64,000 nucleotides of DNA from Acetivibrio alkalicellulosi (GCA_008125075.1 VLTH01000003.1:821480-885479), one strand, 5' to 3'. Counted from the stretch's first letter, positions 25,378 to 34,588 are shown. The notes: generated from the letters alone by a model not told the origin. Numbers and translations are program-made.

Positions 25378-26481
25378 ATGTATTTAATGAAACTAGGAAT
25401 TGTAGGTCTGCCAAATGTAGGTAAAAGCACTCTTTTTAATGCTATAACAAAAGCAGGAGCTGAATCTGCAAATTACCCCTTTTGCACTATTGAACCAAAT
25501 GTGGGAATAGTAGCTGTTCCTGATGAGAGACTCGATAAACTGTCTGAAATGTATAAGCCTGAAAAAACAACACCTACTTCAATTGAATTTGTTGATATAG
25601 CTGGACTTGTAAAAGGTGCAAGCAAAGGTGAGGGGTTAGGAAACAAATTTTTATCTCATATAAGAGAAGTGGATGCAATTATTCATGTTGTGAGATGTTT
25701 TGAAGACGGCAATATTATACATGTTGATGGTTCAATTGGGCCTTCACGGGATATTGAAACAATTGAAATGGAGCTTATTTTAGCAGATATGGAAGTAATG
25801 GAACGAAGGGTTGACAGGACACGTAAAATGCTCAAAACTGGTGATAAAAAGTATCAAATTGAGCTTGAACTTTATGAAAAAATACTAAAGAGTCTTGAAG
25901 AGGGAAAAGCTGTAAGGTCAATGGAATTTGATATAGATACAAAAAAGCTTGTTGATCAACTGTTTCTTATCACTGCAAAGCCTGTATTGTATGCCGCAAA
26001 TGTATCAGAAGATGGTATTCACAGTGAAGAGTCTAATGCTCTTCTAGATGAATTGTTTGAACATGCAAAAAAAGAAGGATCTGAAGTTATGGTTATATGT
26101 GCAAAGATTGAGGAAGAAATTGCTCAGCTTGAATTAGAGGAAAGAGATGAATTTTTGAAAGAATTAGGAGTATCTGAGTCGGGATTGGATAAGCTTATAA
26201 AGTCAAGTTACAAACTTCTTGGACTTATTAGTTTTCTTACAGCAGGGCCACAAGAAGTGAGAGCATGGACTATTGTTAAAAATACAAAGGCACCGCAAGC
26301 TGCAGGTAAGATTCATACAGATTTTGAAAGAGGTTTTATAAGAGCTGAGATAGTTGCCTATAAAGATCTTATGGAGTGCGGATCATATAATTTAGCAAAG
26401 GAAAAAGGTTTGGTAAGATCAGAAGGAAAAGAATACATTATGCAAGATGGGGATGTGACTCTTTTTAGATTTAATGTATAA
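25378..26481 (+). CDS. ychF: redox-responsive ribosome-binding ATPase YchF
   Basis: YchF is an Obg-related P-loop protein that binds ribosomes and hydrolyses ATP. The 367-residue protein shows GLPNVGKSTLFNAIT, NYPFCTIEPNVG, VDIAGLVKGASKGEGLGNKF and the family-specific NVSEDG. It ends with the TGS-type domain (TAGPQEVRAWTI, GKIHTDFERGFIRAEI). The ATG at 25378 is close to AAAGGA; the ATG at 25387 (MKLGIVGLP) fits the family N-terminus better. A strong terminator follows. Confidence 0.96.
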   Translation: MYLMKLGIVGLPNVGKSTLFNAITKAGAESANYPFCTIEPNVGIVAVPDERLDKLSEMYKPEKTTPTSIEFVDIAGLVKGASKGEGLGNKFLSHIREVDAIIHVVRCFEDGNIIHVDGSIGPSRDIETIEMELILADMEVMERRVDRTRKMLKTGDKKYQIELELYEKILKSLEEGKAVRSMEFDIDTKKLVDQLFLITAKPVLYAANVSEDGIHSEESNALLDELFEHAKKEGSEVMVICAKIEEEIAQLELEERDEFLKELGVSESGLDKLIKSSYKLLGLISFLTAGPQEVRAWTIVKNTKAPQAAGKIHTDFERGFIRAEIVAYKDLMECGSYNLAKEKGLVRSEGKEYIMQDGDVTLFRFNV

Positions 26482-26493
26482 ATAAAGCATTTT

Positions 26494-26540
26494 AAATTGA
26501 AGGTTCTGCTGTTTTAAATAGTAGAACCTTCAATTTTTTA
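26494..26540. terminator. bidirectional terminator between ychF and the glycosyltransferase
   Basis: AAATTGAAGGTTCT (26494) pairs with AGAACCTTCAATTT over 14 bases plus two further pairs, with T-runs suitable for both strands. It separates the convergent ychF and GT39-type genes. Confidence 0.9.
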
Positions 26541-26546
26541 CGTAAA

Positions 26547-26580
26547 GAGTGAACTGGTTTAGCTAAACGAGTTTATTTCA
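26547..26580. repeat. palindromic core copy of repeat family B
   Basis: AACTGGTTTAGCTAAACGAGTT (split as AACTGGTTTAG and CTAAACGAGTT) is a near-perfect palindrome of the family B core. It overlaps the last bases of the minus-strand glycosyltransferase gene. Confidence 0.5.
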
Positions 26581-27850
26581 TTGCTGGAAGGAATTTGCTA
26601 AGTATTTTGTATATAACAAATGCTACGCCTATGGTGTAAATAGGATGAAGGGGAAATACATATCTTGCATTTCCTTCAAGTACAAACATCATAGCATTGA
26701 AATATAAAAAGATAAGAAGAATAAAAGTTATAAAGTCAATTTTTCTATGACGTATAAATCTTATAACAGTGTATATTATAAAAATAAATAGAACAATATA
26801 AAATGGACGATATAAAAGTTTTTCAAGCTTTATGGCTCTTGAAGTCATTGGATGCCATTCATTAAGACCTGTTGTAAGAGACCACATTATATCATCAGTT
26901 TTTATCCAGTAAGAGTTGGCAATGCGAAGGAAAGCAAGTCTTATAAACTGTTTGGGGTTCTCCTTTATCCACTGGACGGCAAGTTCTTTCCCTAGGTTAT
27001 GTATTGCCATTTCATCAAAGCCATCTTCAGTTCTATATTGAAGAAAGGGACTGTGGGGATATTTGTATGGATCACTCCATGAGCCGGTTGCATAGTCATT
27101 ATTGTTTACATATATAACATATCCACCATTAGTTGAGAAAACTGGTTCACCTAAAACTATATAATTTCTGATAAGCCAGGGAGATACAACCATTCCAAAA
27201 AAAACACCGAATACAATCATGTATTTAAGCTTTTCCTTAAAAATCATATCTTTTTTAATAAATATAAACAGTGCAAATATTGCTGGAATAAACATACCTA
27301 TAGGTCTTACTAGAGTCAGATATCCTATGAGTAGCCCAATAAAAACAGGATTGTTTTTTGTAAAGAACAAATAAATTGATAGCATTAAAATTGCTGAGAA
27401 TAATACTTCAGAGCCTAAGATACTATTATAGGTAATAGCTAAAGGTGAAAGGGCAAATATTGTAAGAGTAATTATAGCCACTTTTGGGTTAAAAAACTTT
27501 AAGGCAAGTTTATATGTTAAAAACATAATTAATGTAGAAAGAGCTACATTAAAAAGTTTGCCCACTAAAAAGCTTGAACCAAAAAGATAGTAGAGTACAG
27601 CTAAAGTGCCTGGATATCCTATTGGTCTAAAAGCAGTTGGAAAACCAGGATTTCCAATATAATGAGGATAAATGCCATTTAAAAAGCCCTGTCCTTGTGA
27701 GATTTCAATTCCTTTGACATGATACCACATAAAGTCTGTATAAGGGTAGGTAGGAAAAACAAAAACCCATACAAGCCTTAAAATAACGCCTATTAACATT
27801 AACAAAAAAAAGTGATTTTTCTTTATAAAGTCTAATACTTTAGAATTCAT
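26573..27850 (-). CDS. GT39/ArnT-like membrane glycosyltransferase
   Basis: This 425-residue polytopic protein of the PMT/ArnT superfamily (GT-C fold) probably transfers a sugar from a polyprenyl-phosphate donor to a cell-surface acceptor. After the first helix the extracellular loop carries the acidic motif PTYPYTDFMWYHVKGIEIS, where the catalytic Asp of GT-C enzymes is expected. About ten further helices and a C-terminal VLEGNARYVFPLHPIYTIG follow, a pattern shared by this family. The acceptor is unknown. It is a single gene on the minus strand, flanked on both sides by family B repeats, which raises the possibility of acquisition as a cassette. Confidence 0.82.
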   Translation of the reverse strand: MNSKVLDFIKKNHFFLLMLIGVILRLVWVFVFPTYPYTDFMWYHVKGIEISQGQGFLNGIYPHYIGNPGFPTAFRPIGYPGTLAVLYYLFGSSFLVGKLFNVALSTLIMFLTYKLALKFFNPKVAIITLTIFALSPLAITYNSILGSEVLFSAILMLSIYLFFTKNNPVFIGLLIGYLTLVRPIGMFIPAIFALFIFIKKDMIFKEKLKYMIVFGVFFGMVVSPWLIRNYIVLGEPVFSTNGGYVIYVNNNDYATGSWSDPYKYPHSPFLQYRTEDGFDEMAIHNLGKELAVQWIKENPKQFIRLAFLRIANSYWIKTDDIMWSLTTGLNEWHPMTSRAIKLEKLLYRPFYIVLFIFIIYTVIRFIRHRKIDFITFILLIFLYFNAMMFVLEGNARYVFPLHPIYTIGVAFVIYKILSKFLPAMK

Positions 27851-27869
27851 ATTATCTCCTCTCGTTTAT

Positions 27870-27960
27870 ATTGTTCTAAGACTCTACCTGTTATAAATTG
27901 AAGTTCCTCTTATATTCTTTAAGAGGAGTAGAGTCGCCATCTAAAGCTTCAGTTCACTAT
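27870..27960 (-). repeat. family B repeat, inverted copy
   Basis: Read on the minus strand it gives AGTGAACTGAAGCTTTAGAT, GACTCTACTCC, then ATAAGAGGAACTTC and AGGTAGAGTCTTAGAACAA. This matches the copy at 28248-28360 in the opposite direction. Between the two copies (27961-28247) no gene is seen; a family E unit lies at 28070-28097. Confidence 0.65.
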
Positions 27961-28247
27961 GTATTATCTATTCTAAGTCAGCCAGTTCTAATGTACATTT
28001 TACTTTTGTTAAATGCAGTATGTCAATAGAAATTTCTCCAAAGGGGTGTATTTAATAGTAGACACTTACGAGCAAAAAGCTAACCAATATAATATGAGCC
28101 AACAATTTAAAGGATATTTGAGGTGTTAAAGAAATTATTTAATTTGACGATATAGTAAATGTATTGTAATGATTAATAGATTTATTATTTAATTATGGAA
28201 TGCTTAAAATATTATTTTTACTTTTCAAAGGAGCCTATTTAGCAACA

Positions 28248-28425
28248 GTGAACTCGTTTAGCTAAGCTAAACATCGAGGCTTCAGATGGAGACTCAACTC
28301 CAACTGAAGATTTATAAGAGGAACTCCACCTTATAGAAGGTGGAGTCTTGGAATAAGATAAAAAGCTCAGGCATTAAGCTCTGACCCTTTTAAGCTTTTC
28401 ACTTTGCTCTAAGACTTCTAAAATA
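28248..28425 (+). repeat. family B repeat joined to an inverted family C copy
   Basis: GTGAACTCGTTTAGCTAAGC, AAACATCGAGGCTTCAGATG and GAGACTCAACTCC are followed by a stable hairpin ACTCCACC-TTATAGAA-GGTGGAGT (28323-28346). From 28361 the reverse complement of family C begins (CTTTTCACTTTGCTCTAAGA, then CTTCTAAAATAAGG). This block forms the upstream region of pilB. Confidence 0.6.
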
Positions 28426-28479
28426 AGGCCTTTGGTAAATAGTACAGTATTTTCAGCATTTCTAAGAATAGGTGAGCTT

Positions 28480-30174
28480 ATGAATAATCAAGTTAGGAAA
28501 AAGCTTGGAGATTTATTAATTGAAGTTGGAATGATTACTCAGGAACAGCTAGATAAGGCTTTAAAACTTCAAAAGGCAACGGGTAAGAAACTTGGTGAAA
28601 TACTTATTACAGAACGTATGGTTACACAGGAAGACATTATTCAAGTATTGGAATTTCAATTAGGTATTCCTCATGTTATTCTTGAGAAATACAGAATTGA
28701 TCAATCTGCATGTCTTCTTATTCCTGAAAGTATTGCAAAAAGATATGAGCTTATTCCTATTGACAGACAATCAGGAGTTTTAAAAGTTGCTATGAGTGAC
28801 CCCTTAAATGTTTTTGCAATTGATGATGTAGCAATTTATTCAGGAATGGAAGTGCAGCCTGTTATTGCTACATCTGATGAAATTCTTCGGGCCATTGACA
28901 AATATTACGGAAAACAACATGCATTAGATGCAGTAGAAGAATTTAAAAAAGAAAATGAGTCAAATATAAAAATTAAGCTGGATAATATAAATCAACAGAG
29001 TAATGAAGAGGTTAATAATTCACCTGCTGTAAAACTGGTGAATTCTGTTATTGAACAGGCCATTAGAAACAGAGCCAGTGATATTCATATTGAGCCTTTC
29101 TCAAAAGACATTAAAATAAGGTACAGAACTGATGGAGAAATGTATGAGGCAATGAAAACAGAAATTGGTATTATGGGTGCCGTTGCTACAAGAATAAAAA
29201 TTATTTCAGGTATGAACATAACTGAAAAAAGAGCACCACAAGATGGGAGATTTTCTGTAAAAGTTGATGGAAAAGAATATGACTTGAGGGTCTCAGTGTT
29301 GCCTACTGTCTTTGGTGAAAAAATAGTTATAAGAATTGCAGACAAAAATGCATTTGTTCTAACTAGAGATCAACTGGGTTTTTCTAGAGAAGATCAAATT
29401 AAATATGAAAATATTCTTAAAAGTCCCCATGGTATTGTTTTGGTAACGGGACCAACAGGAAGTGGGAAATCAACAACTTTATATACTGCCTTAAGTGAAA
29501 TAAGCAAGCCCAATATTAATATTATAACAATTGAAGATCCAGTTGAATGTATTATTGACGGTGTCAATCATGTACAGGTTAATAATAAAACTGGTTTGTC
29601 ATTTGCATCAGGCCTAAGATCAATACTTAGACAGGATCCAAATGTTATTATGCTAGGTGAAATAAGAGACTCTGAAACTGCTCAGATAGCAGTAAGAGCA
29701 GCCATAACAGGTCATTTAGTCTTAAGCACCTTACACACAAATGATGCACCGGGAACTGTTATAAGACTAATGGATATGGGAATAGAACCTTTTTTAGTTG
29801 CATCTTCTCTTGTGGGTGTTATTGCTCAAAGATTAGTTCGAAAAATATGCAATAACTGCAAAGAGAAAAGACTTGCAACGGATGAAGAATTATCACTTTT
29901 AGAAATTAATAAGCCTATTGATGTATATCAAGGAAAGGGCTGTGCAATGTGTAACAGTACAGGTTATAAGGGGAGAATTGGAATTTATGAAATTATGGTT
30001 CTTACTAAAAAACACAGAGAAATAATTAATAGGGGATGCACAGAAGAAGAGCTAAGAATAATATCACAACAAAATGGAATGAAGTCTTTAAAAGAAAATG
30101 CAAAAATTTTGATTAAAGAAGGTATTACCAGCATTGAAGAGACCCTCAAGATAATTTTTACAAATGGTAGCTAA
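28480..30174 (+). CDS. pilB: type IV pilus assembly ATPase PilB
   Basis: PilB is the cytoplasmic hexameric ATPase that powers pilus extension. From the ATG at 28480 (site AGGTGAG) it has 565 residues. The N-terminal MshEN/GspE-N domain (LGDLLIEVGMITQEQLDKAL, LGEILITERMVTQEDI) is followed by the ATPase core: Walker A GPTGSGKSTTLYTAL near residue 324, Asp-box and Walker B LRQDPNVIMLGEIRD, and the His box HLVLSTLHTNDAPG. A zinc site with four Cys is formed by CNNCKEKR and CAMCNSTGYKGR, typical of extension ATPases. It is the first gene of the pilus locus; repeats lie upstream. Confidence 0.96.
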   Translation: MNNQVRKKLGDLLIEVGMITQEQLDKALKLQKATGKKLGEILITERMVTQEDIIQVLEFQLGIPHVILEKYRIDQSACLLIPESIAKRYELIPIDRQSGVLKVAMSDPLNVFAIDDVAIYSGMEVQPVIATSDEILRAIDKYYGKQHALDAVEEFKKENESNIKIKLDNINQQSNEEVNNSPAVKLVNSVIEQAIRNRASDIHIEPFSKDIKIRYRTDGEMYEAMKTEIGIMGAVATRIKIISGMNITEKRAPQDGRFSVKVDGKEYDLRVSVLPTVFGEKIVIRIADKNAFVLTRDQLGFSREDQIKYENILKSPHGIVLVTGPTGSGKSTTLYTALSEISKPNINIITIEDPVECIIDGVNHVQVNNKTGLSFASGLRSILRQDPNVIMLGEIRDSETAQIAVRAAITGHLVLSTLHTNDAPGTVIRLMDMGIEPFLVASSLVGVIAQRLVRKICNNCKEKRLATDEELSLLEINKPIDVYQGKGCAMCNSTGYKGRIGIYEIMVLTKKHREIINRGCTEEELRIISQQNGMKSLKENAKILIKEGITSIEETLKIIFTNGS

Positions 30175-30238
30175 GATTTAAGTAAAATTATTTCACATAT
30201 TGAGCTTTATAGAATGATAAAGTATGAGGAGGGCAAAA

Positions 30239-31324
30239 ATGAATTTAGAAAATCTACTTAAACGATTAGTAGAAGAAAGTGGGTCAGACCTTCATATTAC
30301 AGTAGGTATTCCTCCTACAATAAGAAAAAACGGAAGACTTATAAGAGTTCATGAAAAAGATCTTTTGGCAAAAGAAACTGAAGAATATGTTAAAGAAATT
30401 GCAAATGAGAGTCAAATTAATGAGGTAATAAAAAAGGGGCACTCTGATTTTTCATTTTCATGGGAAGGAATTGGAAGATTTAGAGTAAATGTTTTTAAAC
30501 AAAGAGGAACTTTTGGAGTTGCCATAAGAATGGTGAATTCAACCATTAAATCTTTGGGTGAATTGGGCCTTCCTAATGTTGTGTCTGAAATTGCCAGAAA
30601 GACCAAGGGACTTATACTAGTTACAGGACCAACAGGAAGTGGTAAGTCTACAACTTTAGCAGCCATTATTAACCAAATAAATGAAGAGAGAGATTGTCAT
30701 ATATTAACACTTGAAGATCCTATAGAATATCTTCACAAACATAAGAAATCATTGGTAAATCAAAGGGAGATAGGAAATGATGCTGTTTCATATTCTTCAG
30801 CCCTTAAAGCAGCACTAAGGGAAGATCCCGATGTTATACTAGTAGGTGAAATGAGAGATATTGATACAATATCTATTGCCATAACAGCGGCAGAAACAGG
30901 TCACCTTGTTTTATCAACTCTTCATACCACTGGAGCAGCAAGTACAATTGATAGAATTATAGATGTTTTTACACCACATCAGCAGCAGCAGATAAGAATT
31001 CAGCTTTCGGTTATTCTGCAGGGAGTTATATCTCAACAATTAATACCAAGGAATGACAAGACGGGAAGAATATCTGCAATTGAGATAATGATTGCAACAC
31101 CTGCTATTAGAAATCTTATAAGAGAAGGGAAAACACATCAAATTGATTCTTTAATACAGACAGGTTATAAATTTGGCATGCAATCTATGGATTCTAGTCT
31201 TGTTAATCTATATAAAAATGGAATGATTGAATATAATAACCTTTTAGCATATGCATCTTCCCAAGATAATATTTTAAGATTGATGGGAGGGGCTTTAGGA
31301 GGCGGAACATTTGAACAGTTATAG
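30239..31324 (+). CDS. pilT: type IV pilus retraction ATPase PilT
   Basis: PilT powers pilus depolymerisation, giving twitching movement and DNA uptake. The 361-residue protein from the ATG at 30239 (site GAGGAGGG) has SGSDLHITVGIPP at the N-terminus. Walker A is GPTGSGKSTTLAAII, Walker B is LREDPDVILVGEMRD, followed by LSTLHTTGAASTIDRIID and the C-terminal AIEIMIATPAIRNLIREGK, the retraction-ATPase signature region. It follows pilB and overlaps the pilC start by 14 bases. The presence of PilT predicts retractile pili. Confidence 0.96.
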   Translation: MNLENLLKRLVEESGSDLHITVGIPPTIRKNGRLIRVHEKDLLAKETEEYVKEIANESQINEVIKKGHSDFSFSWEGIGRFRVNVFKQRGTFGVAIRMVNSTIKSLGELGLPNVVSEIARKTKGLILVTGPTGSGKSTTLAAIINQINEERDCHILTLEDPIEYLHKHKKSLVNQREIGNDAVSYSSALKAALREDPDVILVGEMRDIDTISIAITAAETGHLVLSTLHTTGAASTIDRIIDVFTPHQQQQIRIQLSVILQGVISQQLIPRNDKTGRISAIEIMIATPAIRNLIREGKTHQIDSLIQTGYKFGMQSMDSSLVNLYKNGMIEYNNLLAYASSQDNILRLMGGALGGGTFEQL

Positions 31325-32516
31325 TTATAAGGCAAAGACTCCAGGTGGTAATATGTCCATTGGGACTGTGAATGCATCAGATAGAAATACAGCAGCAGTT
31401 ATTATAAAAAAAAGAGGTTTATATCCTGTTGAAATTAAAGAGTCAAGTGGTTTTGATAAAAACAAAAACAGAAAAAACAAAAAAGTATCCTTAAAAGATA
31501 TTTCTGTTTTTTGTAAGCAGTTTCATACAATGATTGATGCTGGTGTTACCGTTATAGGAAGTCTGGACATGTTAAGAAGACAAACGGAGAATTCAAAATT
31601 GGCAGACGTAATTGAAAAAATATATGATAGTGTTCAAAAAGGAGTATCTTTATCAGAGGCTGTAAAGAAGCATGATGATGTTTTTCCATCCATTGTAATT
31701 AGTATGATGGAAATAGGTGAGATAAGTGGTAATCTTGATGTTGTATTGGACAGGCTGGCGCTATACATTGAAAAGGAAAATAAAATAAAGCAAAAGATAA
31801 AAACGGCTACTATTTATCCTAAAGTTATCGGAATTATTGCAATTGCAGTTGTAATGTTAATGTTAACATTTGTAGTACCTAGCTTTATGGGTATGTTTCA
31901 AGGATCGCAGCTGCCATTGCCAACAAGGATAATTGTAAATATTAGTAACTTGTTTAAAAACATATTTTTCATAAGTGGATTGGTTATATCTATAATAGTA
32001 TTAGTTAAATTATTCAAATGGTTTAAAAAAACAATAAGGGGTAAATATTTAATAAGTAAAGTTATGCTAAATATACCTCTTGTAGGTAAGAATGTGCAAA
32101 AAATTATAGCATCAAGATTTAGCAGATCATTGAGTCTATTACTTAAGACAGGAGTTCCCATTATCCAGGCACTAGAAGTTGTTTCAAATCTTTTAGATAA
32201 TGTAATTGTTGCAGATGGATTGGCAAGAGCAAAAGACGAGATTAAAAGGGGTATAGATCTTGCAGAATCCCTTGCTGCAGTTAATATTTTTCCTGTAATG
32301 GTCATTCATATGATCAGTATAGGAGAAGAAGCGGGTTCACTCGATTCTGTTGTAGAAAAGGTGGCGGATTTCTATGATGATGAGTTGGATTCTTCAATCA
32401 GCAGATTGCTTTCTATGTTAGAGCCGCTAATGATTGTAATGATAGCCTTAGTGGTGGGGGCTATTGTAATCGCTATGGTTTTACCAATTTTCTCAATGTA
32501 CCAACAGATAGGATAA
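31311..32516 (+). CDS. pilC: type IV pilus inner-membrane platform protein PilC
   Basis: PilC is the membrane platform on which pilin subunits are assembled. The 401-residue protein has two GspF domains, each with VFCKQFHTMIDAGVTVIGSL- or RFSRSLSLLLKTGVPIIQAL-type starts, and about three membrane helices, ending in a C-terminal helix (ALVVGAIVIAMVLPIF). The start is TTG at 31311, about six bases after AGGAGG and inside the pilT end, so the two are translationally coupled. Confidence 0.95.
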   Translation: MNSYSYKAKTPGGNMSIGTVNASDRNTAAVIIKKRGLYPVEIKESSGFDKNKNRKNKKVSLKDISVFCKQFHTMIDAGVTVIGSLDMLRRQTENSKLADVIEKIYDSVQKGVSLSEAVKKHDDVFPSIVISMMEIGEISGNLDVVLDRLALYIEKENKIKQKIKTATIYPKVIGIIAIAVVMLMLTFVVPSFMGMFQGSQLPLPTRIIVNISNLFKNIFFISGLVISIIVLVKLFKWFKKTIRGKYLISKVMLNIPLVGKNVQKIIASRFSRSLSLLLKTGVPIIQALEVVSNLLDNVIVADGLARAKDEIKRGIDLAESLAAVNIFPVMVIHMISIGEEAGSLDSVVEKVADFYDDELDSSISRLLSMLEPLMIVMIALVVGAIVIAMVLPIFSMYQQIG

Positions 32517-32543
32517 TCATTAAAAAAACAAGGAGGTTAAAGT

Positions 32544-32930
32544 ATGTTATTGTTTGTAAAGAAGAAAGTTAAAAGTAAGAGGGGTTTTACATTAACCGAA
32601 TTGATCGTTGTAGTAGCCATTTTAGGAATTTTAGCGGCAGTTGCTACGCCGTCTTTACTAACTTATCTAGATGAAGCTAGAATTAATACAGATGAGGCAA
32701 ATGCAAAAACAATAGAAAATTCAGTTTTAAGATTAAGTGCAAGAGGAACAATAAACTTGACTACAACATCTGATAACGACATAATTAATGCAGTAATTAC
32801 TGAATTAGGAGAAATGCCTGATTGCAGACAATCAGATAAAGTGTTTGTATTAACAAGAGCTACCGGAAGAGTATCTATTGAAGACGATACTTTTTCACCA
32901 ACACCAAATACAGATATAAAACTTAACTAG
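32544..32930 (+). CDS. pilA: major type IV prepilin
   Basis: This is the probable structural pilin. A positively charged leader (KKKVKSKRG) is followed by the prepilin peptidase site G/FTLTELIVVVAILGILAAV, with Glu at mature position 5 and the hydrophobic polymerisation helix. The short globular part (about 128 residues in all) has NAKTIENSVLRLSARG and ends in a Ser/Thr-Pro tail. Strong AGGAGGT site. It sits between pilC and pilD and is followed by a repeat and a hairpin terminator, so it may be made in excess. No disulphide cysteines other than a single Cys are seen. Confidence 0.93.
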   Translation: MLLFVKKKVKSKRGFTLTELIVVVAILGILAAVATPSLLTYLDEARINTDEANAKTIENSVLRLSARGTINLTTTSDNDIINAVITELGEMPDCRQSDKVFVLTRATGRVSIEDDTFSPTPNTDIKLN

Positions 32931-32940
32931 CAATATTGTT

Positions 32941-32988
32941 TTAGGAATGTCTCAAATATTAGTGTAAGTTATATTTTGTCATTCCTAA
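32941..32988. repeat. family A short repeat element
   Basis: TTAGGAATG (32941-32949) and CATTCCTAA (32980-32988) are perfect 9-bp inverted ends. The interior, TCTCAAATATTAGTGTAAGT then TATATTTTG, is the approximate reverse complement of the element at 57121-57168. Confidence 0.7.
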
Positions 32989-32990
32989 TT

Positions 32991-33026
32991 AAGATACTGA
33001 GATGACGCCACACATTTCAGTATCTT
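32991..33026 (+). terminator. hairpin after the major pilin gene
   Basis: AAGATACTGA (32991-33000) and TCAGTATCTT (33017-33026) form a perfect 10-bp stem with a 16-base loop. The downstream U-run is weak, so it may attenuate transcription or stabilise the pilin mRNA rather than stop all read-through. Confidence 0.55.
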
Positions 33027-33136
33027 ACAATTTGTGTTGAGTACTCTATGATAAAAAAAGCTTTTATTTTATACAACCTTTATATATAATATAAAATATA
33101 GTATATAAAAAATACATAAGAAGAGGTTATTTACAT

Positions 33137-33949
33137 ATGGCAGAAGTTATTTATCTTTACATAAACATTGCATTAGTTGGGCTTCTAATAGGTTCATTTT
33201 TAAATGTATGCATATACAGGATACCAAAAGGTGAATCTGTAGTTAAAAGTCGGTCTCATTGTATGAAATGTGGAAATAAATTAAGTTGGCTGGATTTGTT
33301 TCCGGTATTTAGTTATTTGTTTTTAAAAGGTAAATGTAGGTATTGTAAAGCTAAGATTTCTCCTAGGTATGCACTAGTTGAGTTGTTTACTGGACTTGTG
33401 TTTGTATTGTTGTTTGCAAAATATGGTTTTTCTTCAATAGCAGACTTTATAGCTGCATCATACTTGATGTCAATATTAATAGTTGTGTTTTTTATAGATT
33501 TAGATCACTTGATTATACCTGATGAGCTTGTAATAACAGGACTTGTTGGAGGAGTAATTTTAATTATTTATAATGCATTTTATCCTTTAAACATATATGG
33601 TAACGATAGATGGTGGAGTCCTTTAGTTGGTAGTGTTGTTGGTTTTGGAATATTACTGCTGATAGGTGGTTTGGGATTTCTGATATACCGTAGTGATGAG
33701 GCTTTTGGTGGTGGTGACGTAAAAATCTTTGCACCGATAGGATTATTTCTAGGATGGCAAATGACTTTGGTAGTTATTATACTATCAGCAGTTTTAGCTA
33801 GCATTATAGGTGTTTTTCTTATAGTTATTGGGGTTAAAGACAGAAAAAGCGGTATACCATTTGGACCATTTATTGTAATAGGAACTTTTATGACATATTT
33901 ATTTGGTCAAGATATTATAAACTGGTACATTGGAAGGCTAATATATTAG
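33137..33949 (+). CDS. pilD: prepilin peptidase PilD
   Basis: PilD is the membrane aspartyl protease that cleaves prepilin leaders and methylates the new N-terminus. The 270-residue protein has the N-terminal methylase region with zinc-type CxxC pairs (CMKCGNKL and CRYCKAKISPRYALVEL) and about seven membrane helices. The catalytic Asp residues lie in FFIDLDHLIIPDEL and GGGDVKIFAPIG. Start ATG after AAGAGG. It serves all the prepilins in this locus. Confidence 0.96.
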   Translation: MAEVIYLYINIALVGLLIGSFLNVCIYRIPKGESVVKSRSHCMKCGNKLSWLDLFPVFSYLFLKGKCRYCKAKISPRYALVELFTGLVFVLLFAKYGFSSIADFIAASYLMSILIVVFFIDLDHLIIPDELVITGLVGGVILIIYNAFYPLNIYGNDRWWSPLVGSVVGFGILLLIGGLGFLIYRSDEAFGGGDVKIFAPIGLFLGWQMTLVVIILSAVLASIIGVFLIVIGVKDRKSGIPFGPFIVIGTFMTYLFGQDIINWYIGRLIY

Positions 33950-34318
33950 GAAACTTCTTAAAAACTACTTACCAGTTTCTAAGGTGTGGTGTTTTTACTT
34001 TATACAAGTTTACTAAAACTAATGAAAAATACTGATTTAAAAATCTTTAAATATTAAGAATTATGACTACTGTTTTTAAAATTCTTTTATCATTCACGCT
34101 AAGTTTTTTATTCATATTTATTAAATGCACCTGATATTTTAACAATTCAAATTATCAGCTCTTAAAAAGTACTAAAATCTAAATAAAAGAGTTGGTTAGT
34201 ACTAGAGTTTTTATGTAAATCACATTAATTATTTTTTTCTATATTACCGATATTAAATATGAGGTTTTATTTTTGTATTAAACTTTATAAATTTGTTTTA
34301 AGATTGGGAGGAATAAAA
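33950..34318. other. non-coding gap in the pilus locus
   Basis: A gap of 369 bases between pilD and comFB. It is very AT-rich. I see no ORF, clear promoter, strong hairpin or known riboswitch; in particular no c-di-GMP-I type core could be found by eye. A separate transcript for the pilM-N-O half may start here, but the sequence does not show it clearly. Confidence 0.5.
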
Positions 34319-34588
34319 ATGCCACAAATAAAAAATTATATGGAAGAAGTTGTTTTTCTAGTAATTAAGGAAATACTAACTGACATTAATGTGTGCACTT
34401 GTGATAAGTGTGTTTTAGATATTGCAGCAATAGCATTAAATGATTTACAGCCTAAGTACATAGTAACTGAAAAAGGAGAGTTATATTCTCGTATAAATGC
34501 TTTAAAACAACAATTTGAAGTTGATATTATATCTGCAATAACAAAAGCAGCTGTGTTGGTAAAAAGACATCCTAGACATACTGATTGA
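34319..34588 (+). CDS. comFB: ComFB-family protein
   Basis: This is an 89-residue protein of the late competence development ComFB family. The Cys pattern VCTCDKCVLDIAAIALNDL matches the zinc-site helix of the family, followed by PKYIVTEKGELYSR. In Bacillus comFB lies in the comF operon; other ComFB-type proteins have been linked to c-di-nucleotide binding and pilus control. The ATG at 34319 follows GGGAGG and is preferred to the upstream 34259 reading. It precedes pilM in the pilus operon, suggesting a role in pilus regulation or DNA uptake. Confidence 0.85.
   Translation: MPQIKNYMEEVVFLVIKEILTDINVCTCDKCVLDIAAIALNDLQPKYIVTEKGELYSRINALKQQFEVDIISAITKAAVLVKRHPRHTD

Noticed and set aside
27961-28247. 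c-di-GMP riboswitch upstream of pilB
   Set aside because: Searched for by eye because such switches control clostridial pili, but no conserved GEMM core was found; the region holds repeats.
31898-32305. 135-codon minus-strand frame
   Set aside because: Antisense shadow of pilC with no recognisable protein features.
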